Made by a program: the position numbers and the translations under genes. DNA of 64,000 nt from Cognatilysobacter segetis (lineage in GTDB: Bacteria > Pseudomonadota > Gammaproteobacteria > Xanthomonadales > Xanthomonadaceae), in NCBI RefSeq assembly GCF_004359965.1, contig NZ_SMRQ01000003.1, forward strand, positions 1-64,000, read 5' to 3'. Positions 16,955-25,116 of this stretch are shown here, piece by piece; within the stretch, counting starts at the first letter, position 1; each line of letters opens with the position of its first letter. The notes under the pieces were generated by a model, which saw nothing but the letters and a program-made list of their open reading frames with translations, had not been told where the DNA came from and did no database searches.

Positions 16955-17872
16955 GTGACTATCTGGGCCATCGGCGACCTGCAAGGTTGCTACGACGCGA
17001 CGCAGCGCCTGCTCGAGCGCATCGCCTTCGATCCCGCGAAGGATCGCCTCTGGTTCTGCGGCGACCTCGTCAACCGCGGCGGGCAATCGCTGGAGACGCT
17101 GCGCCTCGTGCACTCGCTGCGCGCCCAGAGCGTGGTCGTGCTGGGCAACCACGACCTGTCGCTGCTCGCGATCGGCGAGCGGCGCGAAGAGGAGCAGCGC
17201 AAGGTCAACACCGACCTGCAGCGCATCGTCACCGCGCCCGACCGCGACGAGCTGCTCGGCTGGTTGCGCTCGCAGAAGCTGATGCACGTCGACCGCGAGC
17301 TGGGCTGGTCGATGGTGCACGCCGGCATCGCGCCGAAGTGGACGATCGCCATGGCCGAGCGGCACGCCCGCGAGGTCGAAAAGGTGCTGCAGGGCGACCA
17401 GTACGCGCGCCTGCTCAAGCACATCTACGGCGATGCGCCGGCATGGAACCCGCGGCTCGCGGGCATCGACCGCTGGCGCGCGATCATCAACATCTTCACC
17501 CGCATGCGAGTCTGCAGCCCGCGCGGCCGCATCGCGTTCGAGGACAAGGGCGCGCCCGGCACGCAGCCGGCCGGCCTCTATCCGTGGTTCTCGGTGCCGG
17601 GCCATGCGCCGCGCGACCTCAAGCTCGTCTGCGGACACTGGTCGGCGCTCGGGCTGTTCGTGGGCCAGGGCGTGCACGCGATCGATACCGGTGCCGTCTG
17701 GGGCGGCAAGCTCACCGCGCTGCGGCTGGACACCGACGAGTTGCAGGTCGCGCAGGTGCCGGGTCGCGACGTGCCGGCGCAGCCGCCGAAGGCGCGTTCG
17801 CAGGGCCGCAACGGGCGCCGCGACCACGATCGCGGCCGCGGCCCGCGGCCACCGAAGCCCGCCGCGGGCTGA
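16955..17872 (+). CDS. apaH: Symmetrical bis(5'-nucleosyl)-tetraphosphatase
   Basis: Cleaves Ap4A and related alarmones, and removes Np4 caps from RNA. The 305 residues include the metallophosphatase motifs GDLQGCYD (usually GDVHG; His is replaced by Gln here), CGDLVNRG, LGNHDLSLLA and a late CGHWSALG. It starts at GTG (16955). An ATG at 16938 opens only a six-codon frame whose TGA overlaps this GTG, so translation may be coupled. E. coli ApaH has about 280 residues; the extra tail here (from about residue 272) is basic and low in complexity, rich in Arg, Gly and Pro, unlike the catalytic core. Convergent with folA. Confidence 0.94.
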   Translation: MTIWAIGDLQGCYDATQRLLERIAFDPAKDRLWFCGDLVNRGGQSLETLRLVHSLRAQSVVVLGNHDLSLLAIGERREEEQRKVNTDLQRIVTAPDRDELLGWLRSQKLMHVDRELGWSMVHAGIAPKWTIAMAERHAREVEKVLQGDQYARLLKHIYGDAPAWNPRLAGIDRWRAIINIFTRMRVCSPRGRIAFEDKGAPGTQPAGLYPWFSVPGHAPRDLKLVCGHWSALGLFVGQGVHAIDTGAVWGGKLTALRLDTDELQVAQVPGRDVPAQPPKARSQGRNGRRDHDRGRGPRPPKPAAG

Positions 17873-17883
17873 CCCACGCGGTC

Positions 17884-17899
17884 GTCGCGCCGGCGCGAC
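17884..17899. other. Perfect 16-bp palindrome between convergent apaH and folA
   Basis: GTCGCGCC is followed immediately by its reverse complement GGCGCGAC, in the 48 bp separating two convergent stop codons. As RNA it would form a six-pair stem with a CCGG loop in either direction. It lacks a T-run; a role in bidirectional termination is a guess from position. Confidence 0.3.
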
Positions 17900-17920
17900 C
17901 CGCGACGGCGGCTCCCTGCG

Positions 17921-18430
17921 CTACGTGCGTGCCGCCCGCGCGCGCACGAGGTCCACGAAATCGAACGCGTGCGCATGCTTCGCGTCCGCCGCATGGTGCG
18001 TTCGCGCGACCTCCGACCATTCGTCCGCCGGGAAGGGCGGGAACCACGTGTCCGCGCGCGGTGCGACGGTGTCGACGAGCGTGAGGTGCAGCCACGTCGC
18101 GATCGGCAGCGTGGCTTCGAACACGCCACCGCCGCCGATCACGGCGATCTCCTCGCCGCCGTCCTCGCGCACGCGCTCGAGCGCGGCCTCGATGCTCGGC
18201 ACCGCTTCCATGCCGTCGAACGGCACCCGTCCACTGCGACTCAGCACGAGGTTGAGCCGGCCCGGCAGCGCGCGGCCGAGCGATTCGGCCGTGCGGCGTC
18301 CCATCAGCATCGGCCTGCCCAGCGTCAACGCCTTGAAGCGCTTGAGATCGTCCGGCAGGTGCCAGGGAAGCCCGCCGTCCACGCCGATCGCACGTTCGCG
18401 GTCGTAGGCGACGACGATCGAGACGCGCAT
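17921..18430 (-). CDS. folA: Dihydrofolate reductase
   Basis: NADPH-dependent reduction of dihydrofolate to tetrahydrofolate, regenerating the cofactor consumed by the adjacent thymidylate synthase. The 169-residue product has RAIGVDGGLPWHLPDDLKRF (active-site Met20-type loop and acidic residue), GRPMLMGRRTAESLGR (NADPH-binding), GRLNLVLSR, VIGGGGVFEATL (the GG motif) and the C-terminal FDFVDLVR. The start codon at 18430 shares one nucleotide with the thyA stop region, so the two are translationally linked. Minus-strand order is lgt, thyA, folA. Confidence 0.96.
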   Translation of the reverse strand: MRVSIVVAYDRERAIGVDGGLPWHLPDDLKRFKALTLGRPMLMGRRTAESLGRALPGRLNLVLSRSGRVPFDGMEAVPSIEAALERVREDGGEEIAVIGGGGVFEATLPIATWLHLTLVDTVAPRADTWFPPFPADEWSEVARTHHAADAKHAHAFDFVDLVRARAART

Positions 18431-19224
18431 CAGACGGCCACCGGTGCCTTGATGGCGGGATGCGGGTCGTAGCCCTCGATCGCGATGTCGTCGTAGGTGA
18501 ACGCGAACAGGTCGGTGACCGCCGGGTTCAGTCGCAGCGTCGGCAGGGCGCGCGGCGCGCGCGTGAGCTGCTCGCGCGCCTGCTCGACGTGGTTGGAGTA
18601 GAGGTGCGCATCGCCGAGCGTGTGCACGAAGTCGCCGACGCCGAGGCCGCAGACCTGCGCCACCATGTGCGTCAGCAGCGCGTAGCTCGCGATGTTGAAC
18701 GGCACGCCGAGGAAGATGTCGCCGCTGCGCTGGTAGAGCTGGCAGCTGAGCTTTCCGTCCGCCACATAGAACTGGAACATCGTGTGGCAGGGCATCAGCG
18801 CCATCTTCGGCAGGTCGGCCACGTTCCACGCGCTGACGATCAGGCGGCGCGAATCGGGGTTGCGCCTGATCTCGTCGACGACCCACCTGATCTGGTCGAT
18901 CTCGCTGCCGTCGCTGCCGGTCCAGCGGCGCCACTGCTTGCCATAGACGGGGCCGAGCTCGCCCTCGGCATCGGCCCATTCGTCCCAGATGCTGACCTTG
19001 TTCTCGCGCAGGTAGGCGATGTTGGTCTCGCCGCGCAGGAACCAGAGCAGCTCGTGGATGATCGAGCGCAGGTGGAGCTTCTTGGTGGTGACCAGCGGGA
19101 AGCCTTCGCCCAGGTCGAAGCGCATCTGCCAGCCGAACACGCTGCGCGTGCCGGTGCCGGTGCGGTCCGCCTTGTCGGTGCCGTGCTCCAGCACGTGCCG
19201 GAGCAGGTCGAGGTAGGCGCGCAT
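18430..19224 (-). CDS. thyA: Thymidylate synthase
   Basis: Converts dUMP to dTMP with 5,10-methylenetetrahydrofolate. The 264 residues equal the E. coli length. Motifs: [12 protein letters not shown] at the N-terminus, [25 protein letters not shown], the nucleophile Cys146 in [33 protein letters not shown], and the dUMP-binding [15 protein letters not shown]. It begins at the ATG at 19224, five bp after the lgt stop, and folA follows without a gap. The C-terminal residues PVAV match the family's conserved tail that closes over the active site. Confidence 0.97.
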   Translation of the reverse strand: MRAYLDLLRHVLEHGTDKADRTGTGTRSVFGWQMRFDLGEGFPLVTTKKLHLRSIIHELLWFLRGETNIAYLRENKVSIWDEWADAEGELGPVYGKQWRRWTGSDGSEIDQIRWVVDEIRRNPDSRRLIVSAWNVADLPKMALMPCHTMFQFYVADGKLSCQLYQRSGDIFLGVPFNIASYALLTHMVAQVCGLGVGDFVHTLGDAHLYSNHVEQAREQLTRAPRALPTLRLNPAVTDLFAFTYDDIAIEGYDPHPAIKAPVAV

Positions 19225-19229
19225 GCGCG

Positions 19230-20111
19230 TCAGTCCGCCGCGACGACCGGCTGCGGCTGCAGCGTCGGCGACGTACGCGCACGCCACAGGCAGTACAGGC
19301 CGAAGGCGAACACCGGAAGCTCCAGCACCTGCCCCATCGTCAGCCAGCCGAACGCGAGATACCCGAGCTGCTCGTCGGGCACGCGCACGAACTCGACCAG
19401 GAAGCGGAAGGTCGCGTAGAGGATCGCGAACAGGCCGCCGACGGCGTAGCGCGGTCGCGGGCGGCTCGAGAACCACCACAGGATCGACGCCATGACGATG
19501 CCCTCGAGCGCGGCCTGGTACAGCTGCGACGGATGCCGCGCGAAGACGTCGAGCACGCCCTTGGCGTGCAGCTCCCGCAACTGCTGCATCGGCATCCCCA
19601 CGTACGGCTCGGGCAATGCGCGCGGGAAGATCACACCCCAGTCGCCGCCGGTGGGCTTGCCCCACAACTCGCCGCCGATGTAGTTGCCGAGACGACCGAA
19701 GCCGAGCCCCGGCGGCACCAGCGGCGCCAGGAAATCCATCGCATCCATGAAATGCATCCGCCGGCGCCGGCACCACAGCCAGACGCCGGCCATCACGCCG
19801 AGCAGGCCGCCGTGGAAACTCATGCCGCCTTCCCAGATGCGGAAGATCAGCAGCGGGTTCTCGACGAAATCGCCGAAGGCGTAGAACAGGATGTAGCCGA
19901 TGCGACCGCCCAGCACGACGCCGAGCATCCCGTAGAACAGGAGATCGCCGAAGGCCTGTTCGTCCACGCCGGGCAGGCGCCCCGCGCGGATGCGGCGACG
20001 CCCGAGCAACCAGGCCGCGATGAAGCCCAGCATGTACATCACGCCGTACCAGTGCACCTGCACGGGGCCCAGGTGGAGCGCGATGGGATTGATGTCGTGC
20101 AGGTACGTCAT
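19230..20111 (-). CDS. lgt: Prolipoprotein diacylglyceryl transferase
   Basis: Inner-membrane enzyme that transfers diacylglycerol from phosphatidylglycerol to the lipobox cysteine of prolipoproteins, the first step of lipoprotein maturation. The 293 residues contain about seven membrane segments, the [11 protein letters not shown] motif, [15 protein letters not shown] (family H-G-G-L motif) and the signature [20 protein letters not shown] with its essential Arg. [13 protein letters not shown] is also conserved. The start at 20111 (MTYLHDINP) aligns with the family N-terminus. First gene of lgt-thyA-folA. Confidence 0.96.
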   Translation of the reverse strand: MTYLHDINPIALHLGPVQVHWYGVMYMLGFIAAWLLGRRRIRAGRLPGVDEQAFGDLLFYGMLGVVLGGRIGYILFYAFGDFVENPLLIFRIWEGGMSFHGGLLGVMAGVWLWCRRRRMHFMDAMDFLAPLVPPGLGFGRLGNYIGGELWGKPTGGDWGVIFPRALPEPYVGMPMQQLRELHAKGVLDVFARHPSQLYQAALEGIVMASILWWFSSRPRPRYAVGGLFAILYATFRFLVEFVRVPDEQLGYLAFGWLTMGQVLELPVFAFGLYCLWRARTSPTLQPQPVVAAD

Positions 20112-20204
20112 CGGGGACGGAGGCCGGCGGCGGGGTCGACCGGTATTGTCACCGTTGGCGACGCCCGCGTCATGGCCGGGACGCGCGGCGATGCGGCCCG
20201 CACG

Positions 20205-20693
20205 TCAGAGCAGGTGCGGGCGGTCGGGCAGCTCGTTGCTGTCCACGTAACCGTGCGGTCGCGGGAAATGCCGCTCCAGCAGCGCCGAGATCGCCTCGAT
20301 CGCGCGCAGCACGCCGGCTTCCGTGTCGCCTGCGCGCATCGCCGACTCCAGGTCGTGGCAGATGGCCGCCCAGTCGGCATCGTCGACGCGGCCGTTGAAG
20401 CCGCGGTCGGCGACGATCTCGATCGCGCGGTCGGCCAGCAGCATGTACACGAGCACGCCGTTGTTGGCCTCCGTGTCCCACGCGCGCAGGCGCGAGAACA
20501 CCTCGAGCGCGCGCTCGCGCGGGCGGTGGCCGACCAGCGCCAGCCTCAGCGGCAGTGCGGCCTCGACCGCGAAGCAGATCTCGCCCGTGTGGCGCGCCTC
20601 GCTCGCCGCGATGGCGCCGGCGATGCGCTCGAGCATGTCGGGCGGGAATACGCGCGCCGACGACGGCGCGAAGAGGTGCCTGAGCGCGCGCAT
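20205..20693 (-). CDS. TPM-domain protein (YgcG-like), soluble
   Basis: A 162-residue protein with a single TPM domain and no signal peptide: FPPDMLERIAGAIAASEARHTGEICFAVEAALP, then NGVLVYMLLADRAIEIVADRGFNGRVDD. TPM domains (TLP18.3/Psb32/MOLO-1) occur in chloroplast photosystem-repair proteins and in bacterial envelope proteins; biochemical activity is unclear in bacteria. The ATG at 20693 overlaps the stop of the upstream membrane-anchored TPM gene (TGATG), so the pair is coupled. Third gene of a lemA-TPM-TPM unit that recurs in proteobacteria. The reading frame extends upstream but translates the other gene's Gly-rich tail out of frame, so I reject that start. Confidence 0.88.
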   Translation of the reverse strand: MRALRHLFAPSSARVFPPDMLERIAGAIAASEARHTGEICFAVEAALPLRLALVGHRPRERALEVFSRLRAWDTEANNGVLVYMLLADRAIEIVADRGFNGRVDDADWAAICHDLESAMRAGDTEAGVLRAIEAISALLERHFPRPHGYVDSNELPDRPHLL

Positions 20694-21607
20694 CACCAGC
20701 CCCCGGAGGCGCCGCCGCCCCCGCTCATGCCGCCACCGCCGCCCCAGCCACCACCGCCGCCGAAGCCGCCGCCACCGAAACCGCCACCGCCGAATCCCCC
20801 ACCGCCGAAGCCGCCGCCCCACCAGCCGCCGAGGCCGGCGTCGCGCGCGTAGCGAACGCGACGTCCGCCGGAGAGGCCCATGACGAATCCGATGAAGCCG
20901 CCGATCGCACCGATGAACACGCTCGCGAGCAGCCAGGCGATCGCGCCGGCGGCGATGCCGCCTGCGATGCCGCGGAAGAACGCCGGCGTGCGGCCGAACA
21001 GACCGCGCACCATCTGCGCCACGAAGAACGCGGCGATCAGCGCCAGCATCGGATTGCCGCGCATGCCGCCGCCGGACGACGGGGCCTCCTGCGCGGCCAT
21101 CGGCGCGGGCAGCGGTTCGCCGTCGATCACCTGCGTGATGACCTTGGTGGCGTCCATAAGCCCGCCGGCGTAGTCGCCCTGCTTGAAACGCGGCGCCATG
21201 TATTCGTTGATGACGCGGATCGCCGTGGCGTCCGGCAGCGCGCCCTCGAGCCCGTAACCGACCTCGATGCGCGCGCGATGGTCGTCCTTGGCGACCACGA
21301 CCAGCACGCCGTCGTCCACCTTCTTCCGGCCGAGCTTGTACTGCTCGAAGGCGCGGACGGCGTACTCCTCGATCTCCTCGGGCTTGGTCGTCGGCACCAT
21401 GAGGATCTGCAACTGCGCACCCTTGCGCTGCTGCAGCGCCAGCGCCTGTTGCTCGAGCTGCTGGCGCGCCTGCACGTCGAGCGTCGCGGTGGTGTCCACC
21501 ACCGGCGACGTCAACGGCGGGATCGGCGCGAGCTGCTGCGCGATCGCCTGGAAGGCGGTCGCCAGCAGCGCGATCGCGGCGACCGCGAGCAGGCGCGACC
21601 GCGTCAT
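20693..21607 (-). CDS. Exported TPM-domain protein with Gly-rich C-terminal tail
   Basis: 304 residues. A signal peptide (MTRSRLLAVAAIALLATAF, cleavage near AIAQQ) is followed by a TPM domain (VVDTTATLDVQARQQLEQQ, LQILMVPTTKPEEIEEYA, GRKKVDDGVLVVVAKDDHRARIEVGYGLEG). Next come two or three hydrophobic segments at about residues 185-250, and finally a tail of about 45 residues of repeated FGGGG units ending in GGASGGW. The organisation matches YgcG-type membrane proteins, where the TPM domain lies in the periplasm and the Gly-rich tail follows the TM hairpin. lemA lies 10 bp upstream and the second TPM gene overlaps its stop. Function unproven. Confidence 0.9.
   Translation of the reverse strand: MTRSRLLAVAAIALLATAFQAIAQQLAPIPPLTSPVVDTTATLDVQARQQLEQQALALQQRKGAQLQILMVPTTKPEEIEEYAVRAFEQYKLGRKKVDDGVLVVVAKDDHRARIEVGYGLEGALPDATAIRVINEYMAPRFKQGDYAGGLMDATKVITQVIDGEPLPAPMAAQEAPSSGGGMRGNPMLALIAAFFVAQMVRGLFGRTPAFFRGIAGGIAAGAIAWLLASVFIGAIGGFIGFVMGLSGGRRVRYARDAGLGGWWGGGFGGGGFGGGGFGGGGFGGGGGWGGGGGMSGGGGASGGW
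20740..20820 (-). repeat. Short tandem repeat coding for FGGGG units
   Basis: About four near-identical 15-bp units (on the plus strand built from CCGCC, CCACC and GAA/GAT triplet groups) encode successive FGGGG pentapeptides in the tail of the exported TPM protein. Units differ mainly at third positions. Such an in-frame repeat can change length by slippage without breaking the frame. Confidence 0.7.
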
Positions 21608-21617
21608 CGGCGCGGAC

Positions 21618-22334
21618 TCAGCCCTGCGGCACGGTGGCGGGCGCGGTCGACGGCGCGGGGGCGCTCGACGGCGGCAGCGCCTGGCCCTGCGGGGCCTGCG
21701 GCTGCGCCTGCGGCGCCGGCATCGCCTGCGGCGCGGTCTGCACGGGCGGCGGCGTGCCGAAGTCGACCGTCGGCGCGTTCGAGATCTGCGCCTCGTTCTC
21801 GACCGTGAAGTTCGGCTTCGGCTTGTAACCGAACATCTTCGCGGTGAGGTTCGTCGGGAACTGGCGGATGTACGTGTTGTAGTCCTGCACGGTCGTGATG
21901 TAGCGCTGGCGCTCCACCGTGATCCGGTTCTCGGTGCCTTCAAGCTGCGCCTGCAGCTGCAGGAAGTTCTGGTCGGCCTTGAGCTGCGGGTACTGCTCGC
22001 TCACCACCAGCAGCCGGCTCAGCGCGCCCTGCAGCTGCGTCTGCGCGGCCTGGAACTGCGCGAGCGAATTCGGGTCGTTCGCATTGACGTTGATGCTGCC
22101 CACGCGCGCGCGGGCTTCGGTCACTTCCGTCAGCACGCGTTCCTCGTGGCTGGCGTAGCCCTTCACCGTGGCGACCAGGTTCGGCACCAGGTCGGCGCGA
22201 CGCTTGTAGACGTTGAGCACCTGGGACCAGGCCGCGTTCACCGCCTCGTCCTTCTGCTGGATCGTGTTGTAGCCGCAGCCGCTCAGTAGCGTGGCGAGCG
22301 TGAGCAGCAACAGGGCGTTGAGGAGCTTGCGCAT
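21618..22334 (-). CDS. lemA: LemA family lipoprotein
   Basis: A 238-residue LemA protein. The N-terminus is a lipoprotein signal with lipobox LLSGC (MRKLLNALLLLTLATLLSGC). The LemA core of long helices follows: QKDEAVNAAWSQVLNVYKRRADLVPNLVATVKGYASHE, the central LLVVSEQYPQLKADQNF, and ITTVQDYNTYIRQFP ending in the conserved FPTNLTAKMFGYKPKPNF. The last 50 residues are Pro/Gln/Ala-rich and probably unstructured. LemA proteins pair with TPM-domain proteins in many genomes, as here (21607 downstream), but no mechanism is established. First gene of the unit. Confidence 0.94.
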   Translation of the reverse strand: MRKLLNALLLLTLATLLSGCGYNTIQQKDEAVNAAWSQVLNVYKRRADLVPNLVATVKGYASHEERVLTEVTEARARVGSINVNANDPNSLAQFQAAQTQLQGALSRLLVVSEQYPQLKADQNFLQLQAQLEGTENRITVERQRYITTVQDYNTYIRQFPTNLTAKMFGYKPKPNFTVENEAQISNAPTVDFGTPPPVQTAPQAMPAPQAQPQAPQGQALPPSSAPAPSTAPATVPQG

Positions 22335-22420
22335 CGGAAGGCCTCGGTCGTGATCGATGGTGCCGGCGGGGCCATACCCTACCGGCAGCGGCAATAAATA
22401 CGCCGTGACGGCCGGTCCGG

Positions 22421-23152
<732 letters not shown>

Positions 23153-23185
23153 CACGCGGCGTCCGTCGGCATCGGGTCGCGCAGT

Positions 23186-23578
23186 TTACGCGGCGGCCGG
23201 CCAGACGCGCGGCAGCAGGATCGCGGCCCAGGTGACCACCACGTTGAGCATCATCACGAAGACCGCGGCGGAGCCCATGTCCTTGGCGCGGCCCGCGAGC
23301 TCGTGGAATTCGGCGCCGTAGCGCTCGATCACCGCCTCGATCGCGGAATTCAGCAGCTCGACCGCCATCACCGCCAGCATCGAGCCGATCAGCAGCGCGC
23401 GCTCGACGCCGCCATCGCCCAGCCACCAGGCCAGCGGCGCGAGCACCGCGAACAGCCAGACCTCGAGCCGGAACGAGGACTCGTGCTTCCATGCGGCGCA
23501 GAGGCCCTGCACCGACCAGCGCGCCGCCTTCACGATGCGCAGCGGATGGCGCGGCAGGTGTCCGACGGTGTCGGCCAT
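23186..23578 (-). CDS. dgkA: Diacylglycerol kinase
   Basis: Small trimeric inner-membrane kinase that phosphorylates diacylglycerol left over from phospholipid-derived periplasmic reactions. The 130-residue product has the amphipathic N-terminus, the substrate-facing W-KHESSFRLE segment, and the signature VELLNSAIEAVIERYG followed by ELAGRAKDMGSAAVF, which holds the catalytic Glu and the metal-binding Glu of the family. Three TM helices are predicted. Of two ATGs, 23578 has AGGA about six nt upstream and is preferred to 23590. Confidence 0.95.
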   Translation of the reverse strand: MADTVGHLPRHPLRIVKAARWSVQGLCAAWKHESSFRLEVWLFAVLAPLAWWLGDGGVERALLIGSMLAVMAVELLNSAIEAVIERYGAEFHELAGRAKDMGSAAVFVMMLNVVVTWAAILLPRVWPAAA

Positions 23579-23611
23579 GGCAGTCCTCATGATCACGGAT
23601 CGCGGGCGGCG

Positions 23612-23631
23612 CCGGCCGCAGAGGCGGCCGG
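23612..23631. terminator. GC-rich hairpin between iaaA and dgkA
   Basis: CCGGCCGC (23612-23619) and GCGGCCGG (23624-23631) form a perfect 8-bp stem with an AGAG loop in the 154-bp gap after the asparaginase stop on the minus strand. There is no T-tract, so termination is only possible by position. I see nothing else gene-like in this gap. Confidence 0.35.
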
Positions 23632-23732
23632 GACGGTGCGCGGCTCCCCGCCGCGGCCTCCGGATTCTCTCACGCGACCGGCACGCCGGCCCGCGGCCTG
23701 CGCTGAATGCGCGCGCCGCCGCCGCGAACGGA

Positions 23733-24755
23733 TCAGTCCTCGTGGATGGCCACGCCGCGGCTGCCGTCCGGCCGCACCCAGGCGCGGAACATGCTGCCGC
23801 TGTTGAACGGCATGGCGATGTTGCCGTCGCGGTCCAGCGCGATCGCGCCGCCGTCGCCGCCCATGGCCGGGATGACCTTGTTGATGACCTCGTTCGCCGC
23901 GGCCTCGAGGCTGTCGCCGCGGTACTCGACGCGCGCACAGATGTCGCGCGCGGCGTTCGCGCGGATGTAGTACTCGCCCCAGCCGGTGCCGGACACGCCG
24001 CAGCGCTCGTCGGCCCAGGTGCCGGCGCCGATGATGGGGGAGTCGCCGATGCGGCCCCAGCGCTTGTTGGTCATGCCACCCGTACTGGTGCCGGCGGCGA
24101 TATGGCCGGCGCGATCGAGCGCGACCGCGCCGACGGTGCCGAGGTAGCGGCGAACGTTGCCGTCGTCGCCCGCGATCACCGCGGTCTTCTGCGTGGCCTC
24201 CTTGCGCTGCGCTTCCTCCAGCTGCCGGCGGCGCATGGGCGTGTCGAACCACGAATTCGGCACGCGCTCGATGTCCTTCTGCGTGTCCGCGAACGCTTCC
24301 GCACCCGCGCCCGCGAGCATCACGTGCGGGCTATGTTCCATCACCGCGCGCGCCAGCCTGATCGGGCTGCGCACCGTGGTGACGCCGGCGACCGCGCCCG
24401 CGCGGCGCGTATGGCCTTCCATGATCGCGGCATCGAGTTCGTGCCCGCCTTTCGCGTTGAACACCGCGCCCTTGCCGGCGTTGAAGCGCGGCGATTCCTC
24501 CAGCACGCGGATCGACGCTTCCACCGCGTCGATGGCCGCGCCGCCGGACCGCAGCACGCTGTTGCCGGCGTCGAGGGCGCGGCCGAGCGTCTCGCGGATT
24601 TCCTTCTGGTCCGCCGCGCTCAGCGATTCCTTCGGCACGAAGCCGGCGCCGCCGTGGATCACCAGGGCCGTCCTGCCAGAGGGAGGAGCGGGGTCGTGGG
24701 ACTGGGCATTCGCGGTCATGGCGAGGGCGAGCAGGCAAAGGGGAAGGATGCGCAT
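23733..24755 (-). CDS. iaaA: Isoaspartyl peptidase / L-asparaginase (Ntn-hydrolase), exported
   Basis: Plant-type asparaginase (peptidase family T2) that removes isoaspartyl residues from dipeptides and hydrolyses asparagine. It matures by self-cleavage before a threonine. The 340-residue precursor has a signal peptide (MRILPLCLLALAMTANAQ), then ALVIHGGAG, RFNAGKGAVFN and the nucleophile Thr207 in RYLGTVGAVALDRAG, preceded by the usual Gly. Downstream GTSTGGMTNKRWGRIGDSPIIGAGTWAD supplies substrate-binding Arg, Asp and Gly residues. The signal peptide predicts a periplasmic or secreted enzyme, whereas E. coli IaaA is cytosolic. The ATG at 24755 has GGAG upstream. Divergent from the subtilase gene. 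Confidence 0.94.
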   Translation of the reverse strand: MRILPLCLLALAMTANAQSHDPAPPSGRTALVIHGGAGFVPKESLSAADQKEIRETLGRALDAGNSVLRSGGAAIDAVEASIRVLEESPRFNAGKGAVFNAKGGHELDAAIMEGHTRRAGAVAGVTTVRSPIRLARAVMEHSPHVMLAGAGAEAFADTQKDIERVPNSWFDTPMRRRQLEEAQRKEATQKTAVIAGDDGNVRRYLGTVGAVALDRAGHIAAGTSTGGMTNKRWGRIGDSPIIGAGTWADERCGVSGTGWGEYYIRANAARDICARVEYRGDSLEAAANEVINKVIPAMGGDGGAIALDRDGNIAMPFNSGSMFRAWVRPDGSRGVAIHED

Positions 24756-24905
24756 GAGGGGCTCCACTGGAGGGCCGGAGCATAGCGGCGACGACGCCTC
24801 GTCCGCGATCCGCCATGCCTGCTTTTCGACGGTGCGGTGCAACACGAATCTTGACGGGGCCGTCACGTTGCTGACCGTCGCGGACCCTTCGCGAAATCCC
24901 TTCAC

Positions 24906-24935
24906 ATCGCGAAAAACCCGCTGTTTTTCCGCGAT
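24906..24935. promoter_or_regulatory. Interrupted palindrome, candidate operator
   Basis: Arms ATCGCG-AAAAAC and GTTTTT-(C)-CGCGAT flank a 5-nt loop. A related palindrome TTCGCGAA lies 11 bp before it, so TCGCG occurs three times within 50 bp. The position midway between two divergent exported-enzyme genes suits a shared regulator, but no regulator family is implied by the sequence. Confidence 0.4.
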
Positions 24936-25005
24936 AAACCTCGGCATCGCGTTGAGCGGCCGCCGGAGACAAACGTGAAAGCTGTACGGGTTCGGCCATC
25001 TATGC

Positions 25006-25035
25006 TTGACAGCGTTCAACCAGCGTTCGGATTGT
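25006..25035 (+). promoter_or_regulatory. Candidate sigma-70 promoter for the subtilase gene
   Basis: TTGACA at 25006-25011 matches the -35 consensus exactly. GATTGT at 25030-25035 is an 18-bp-spaced but poor -10. Start would fall about 75 bp before the ATG at 25117. Judged by eye only. Confidence 0.35.
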
Positions 25036-25116
25036 CGGCTCCGCGCCGCGACCCGTGGCGCGAGTGACGCGGTTCCAGGTGGACCCGCGCCTTCCCCCAC
25101 TTCTGATGGAGCAGCA

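Larger units (their letters stand above)
24756..25116. promoter_or_regulatory. 361-bp divergent intergenic region between iaaA and the subtilase gene
   Basis: No coding sequence is supported here. The region is lower in GC than its flanks. It contains an interrupted palindrome at 24906-24935: ATCGCG and AAAAAC paired with GTTTTT and CGCGAT around a CCGCT loop, with one bulged C. An 8-bp palindrome TTCGCGAA lies nearby at 24888-24895. A TTGACA hexamer is at 25006-25011 on the plus strand, with a weak GATTGT 18 bp downstream, giving a possible promoter for the protease. Confidence 0.55.
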
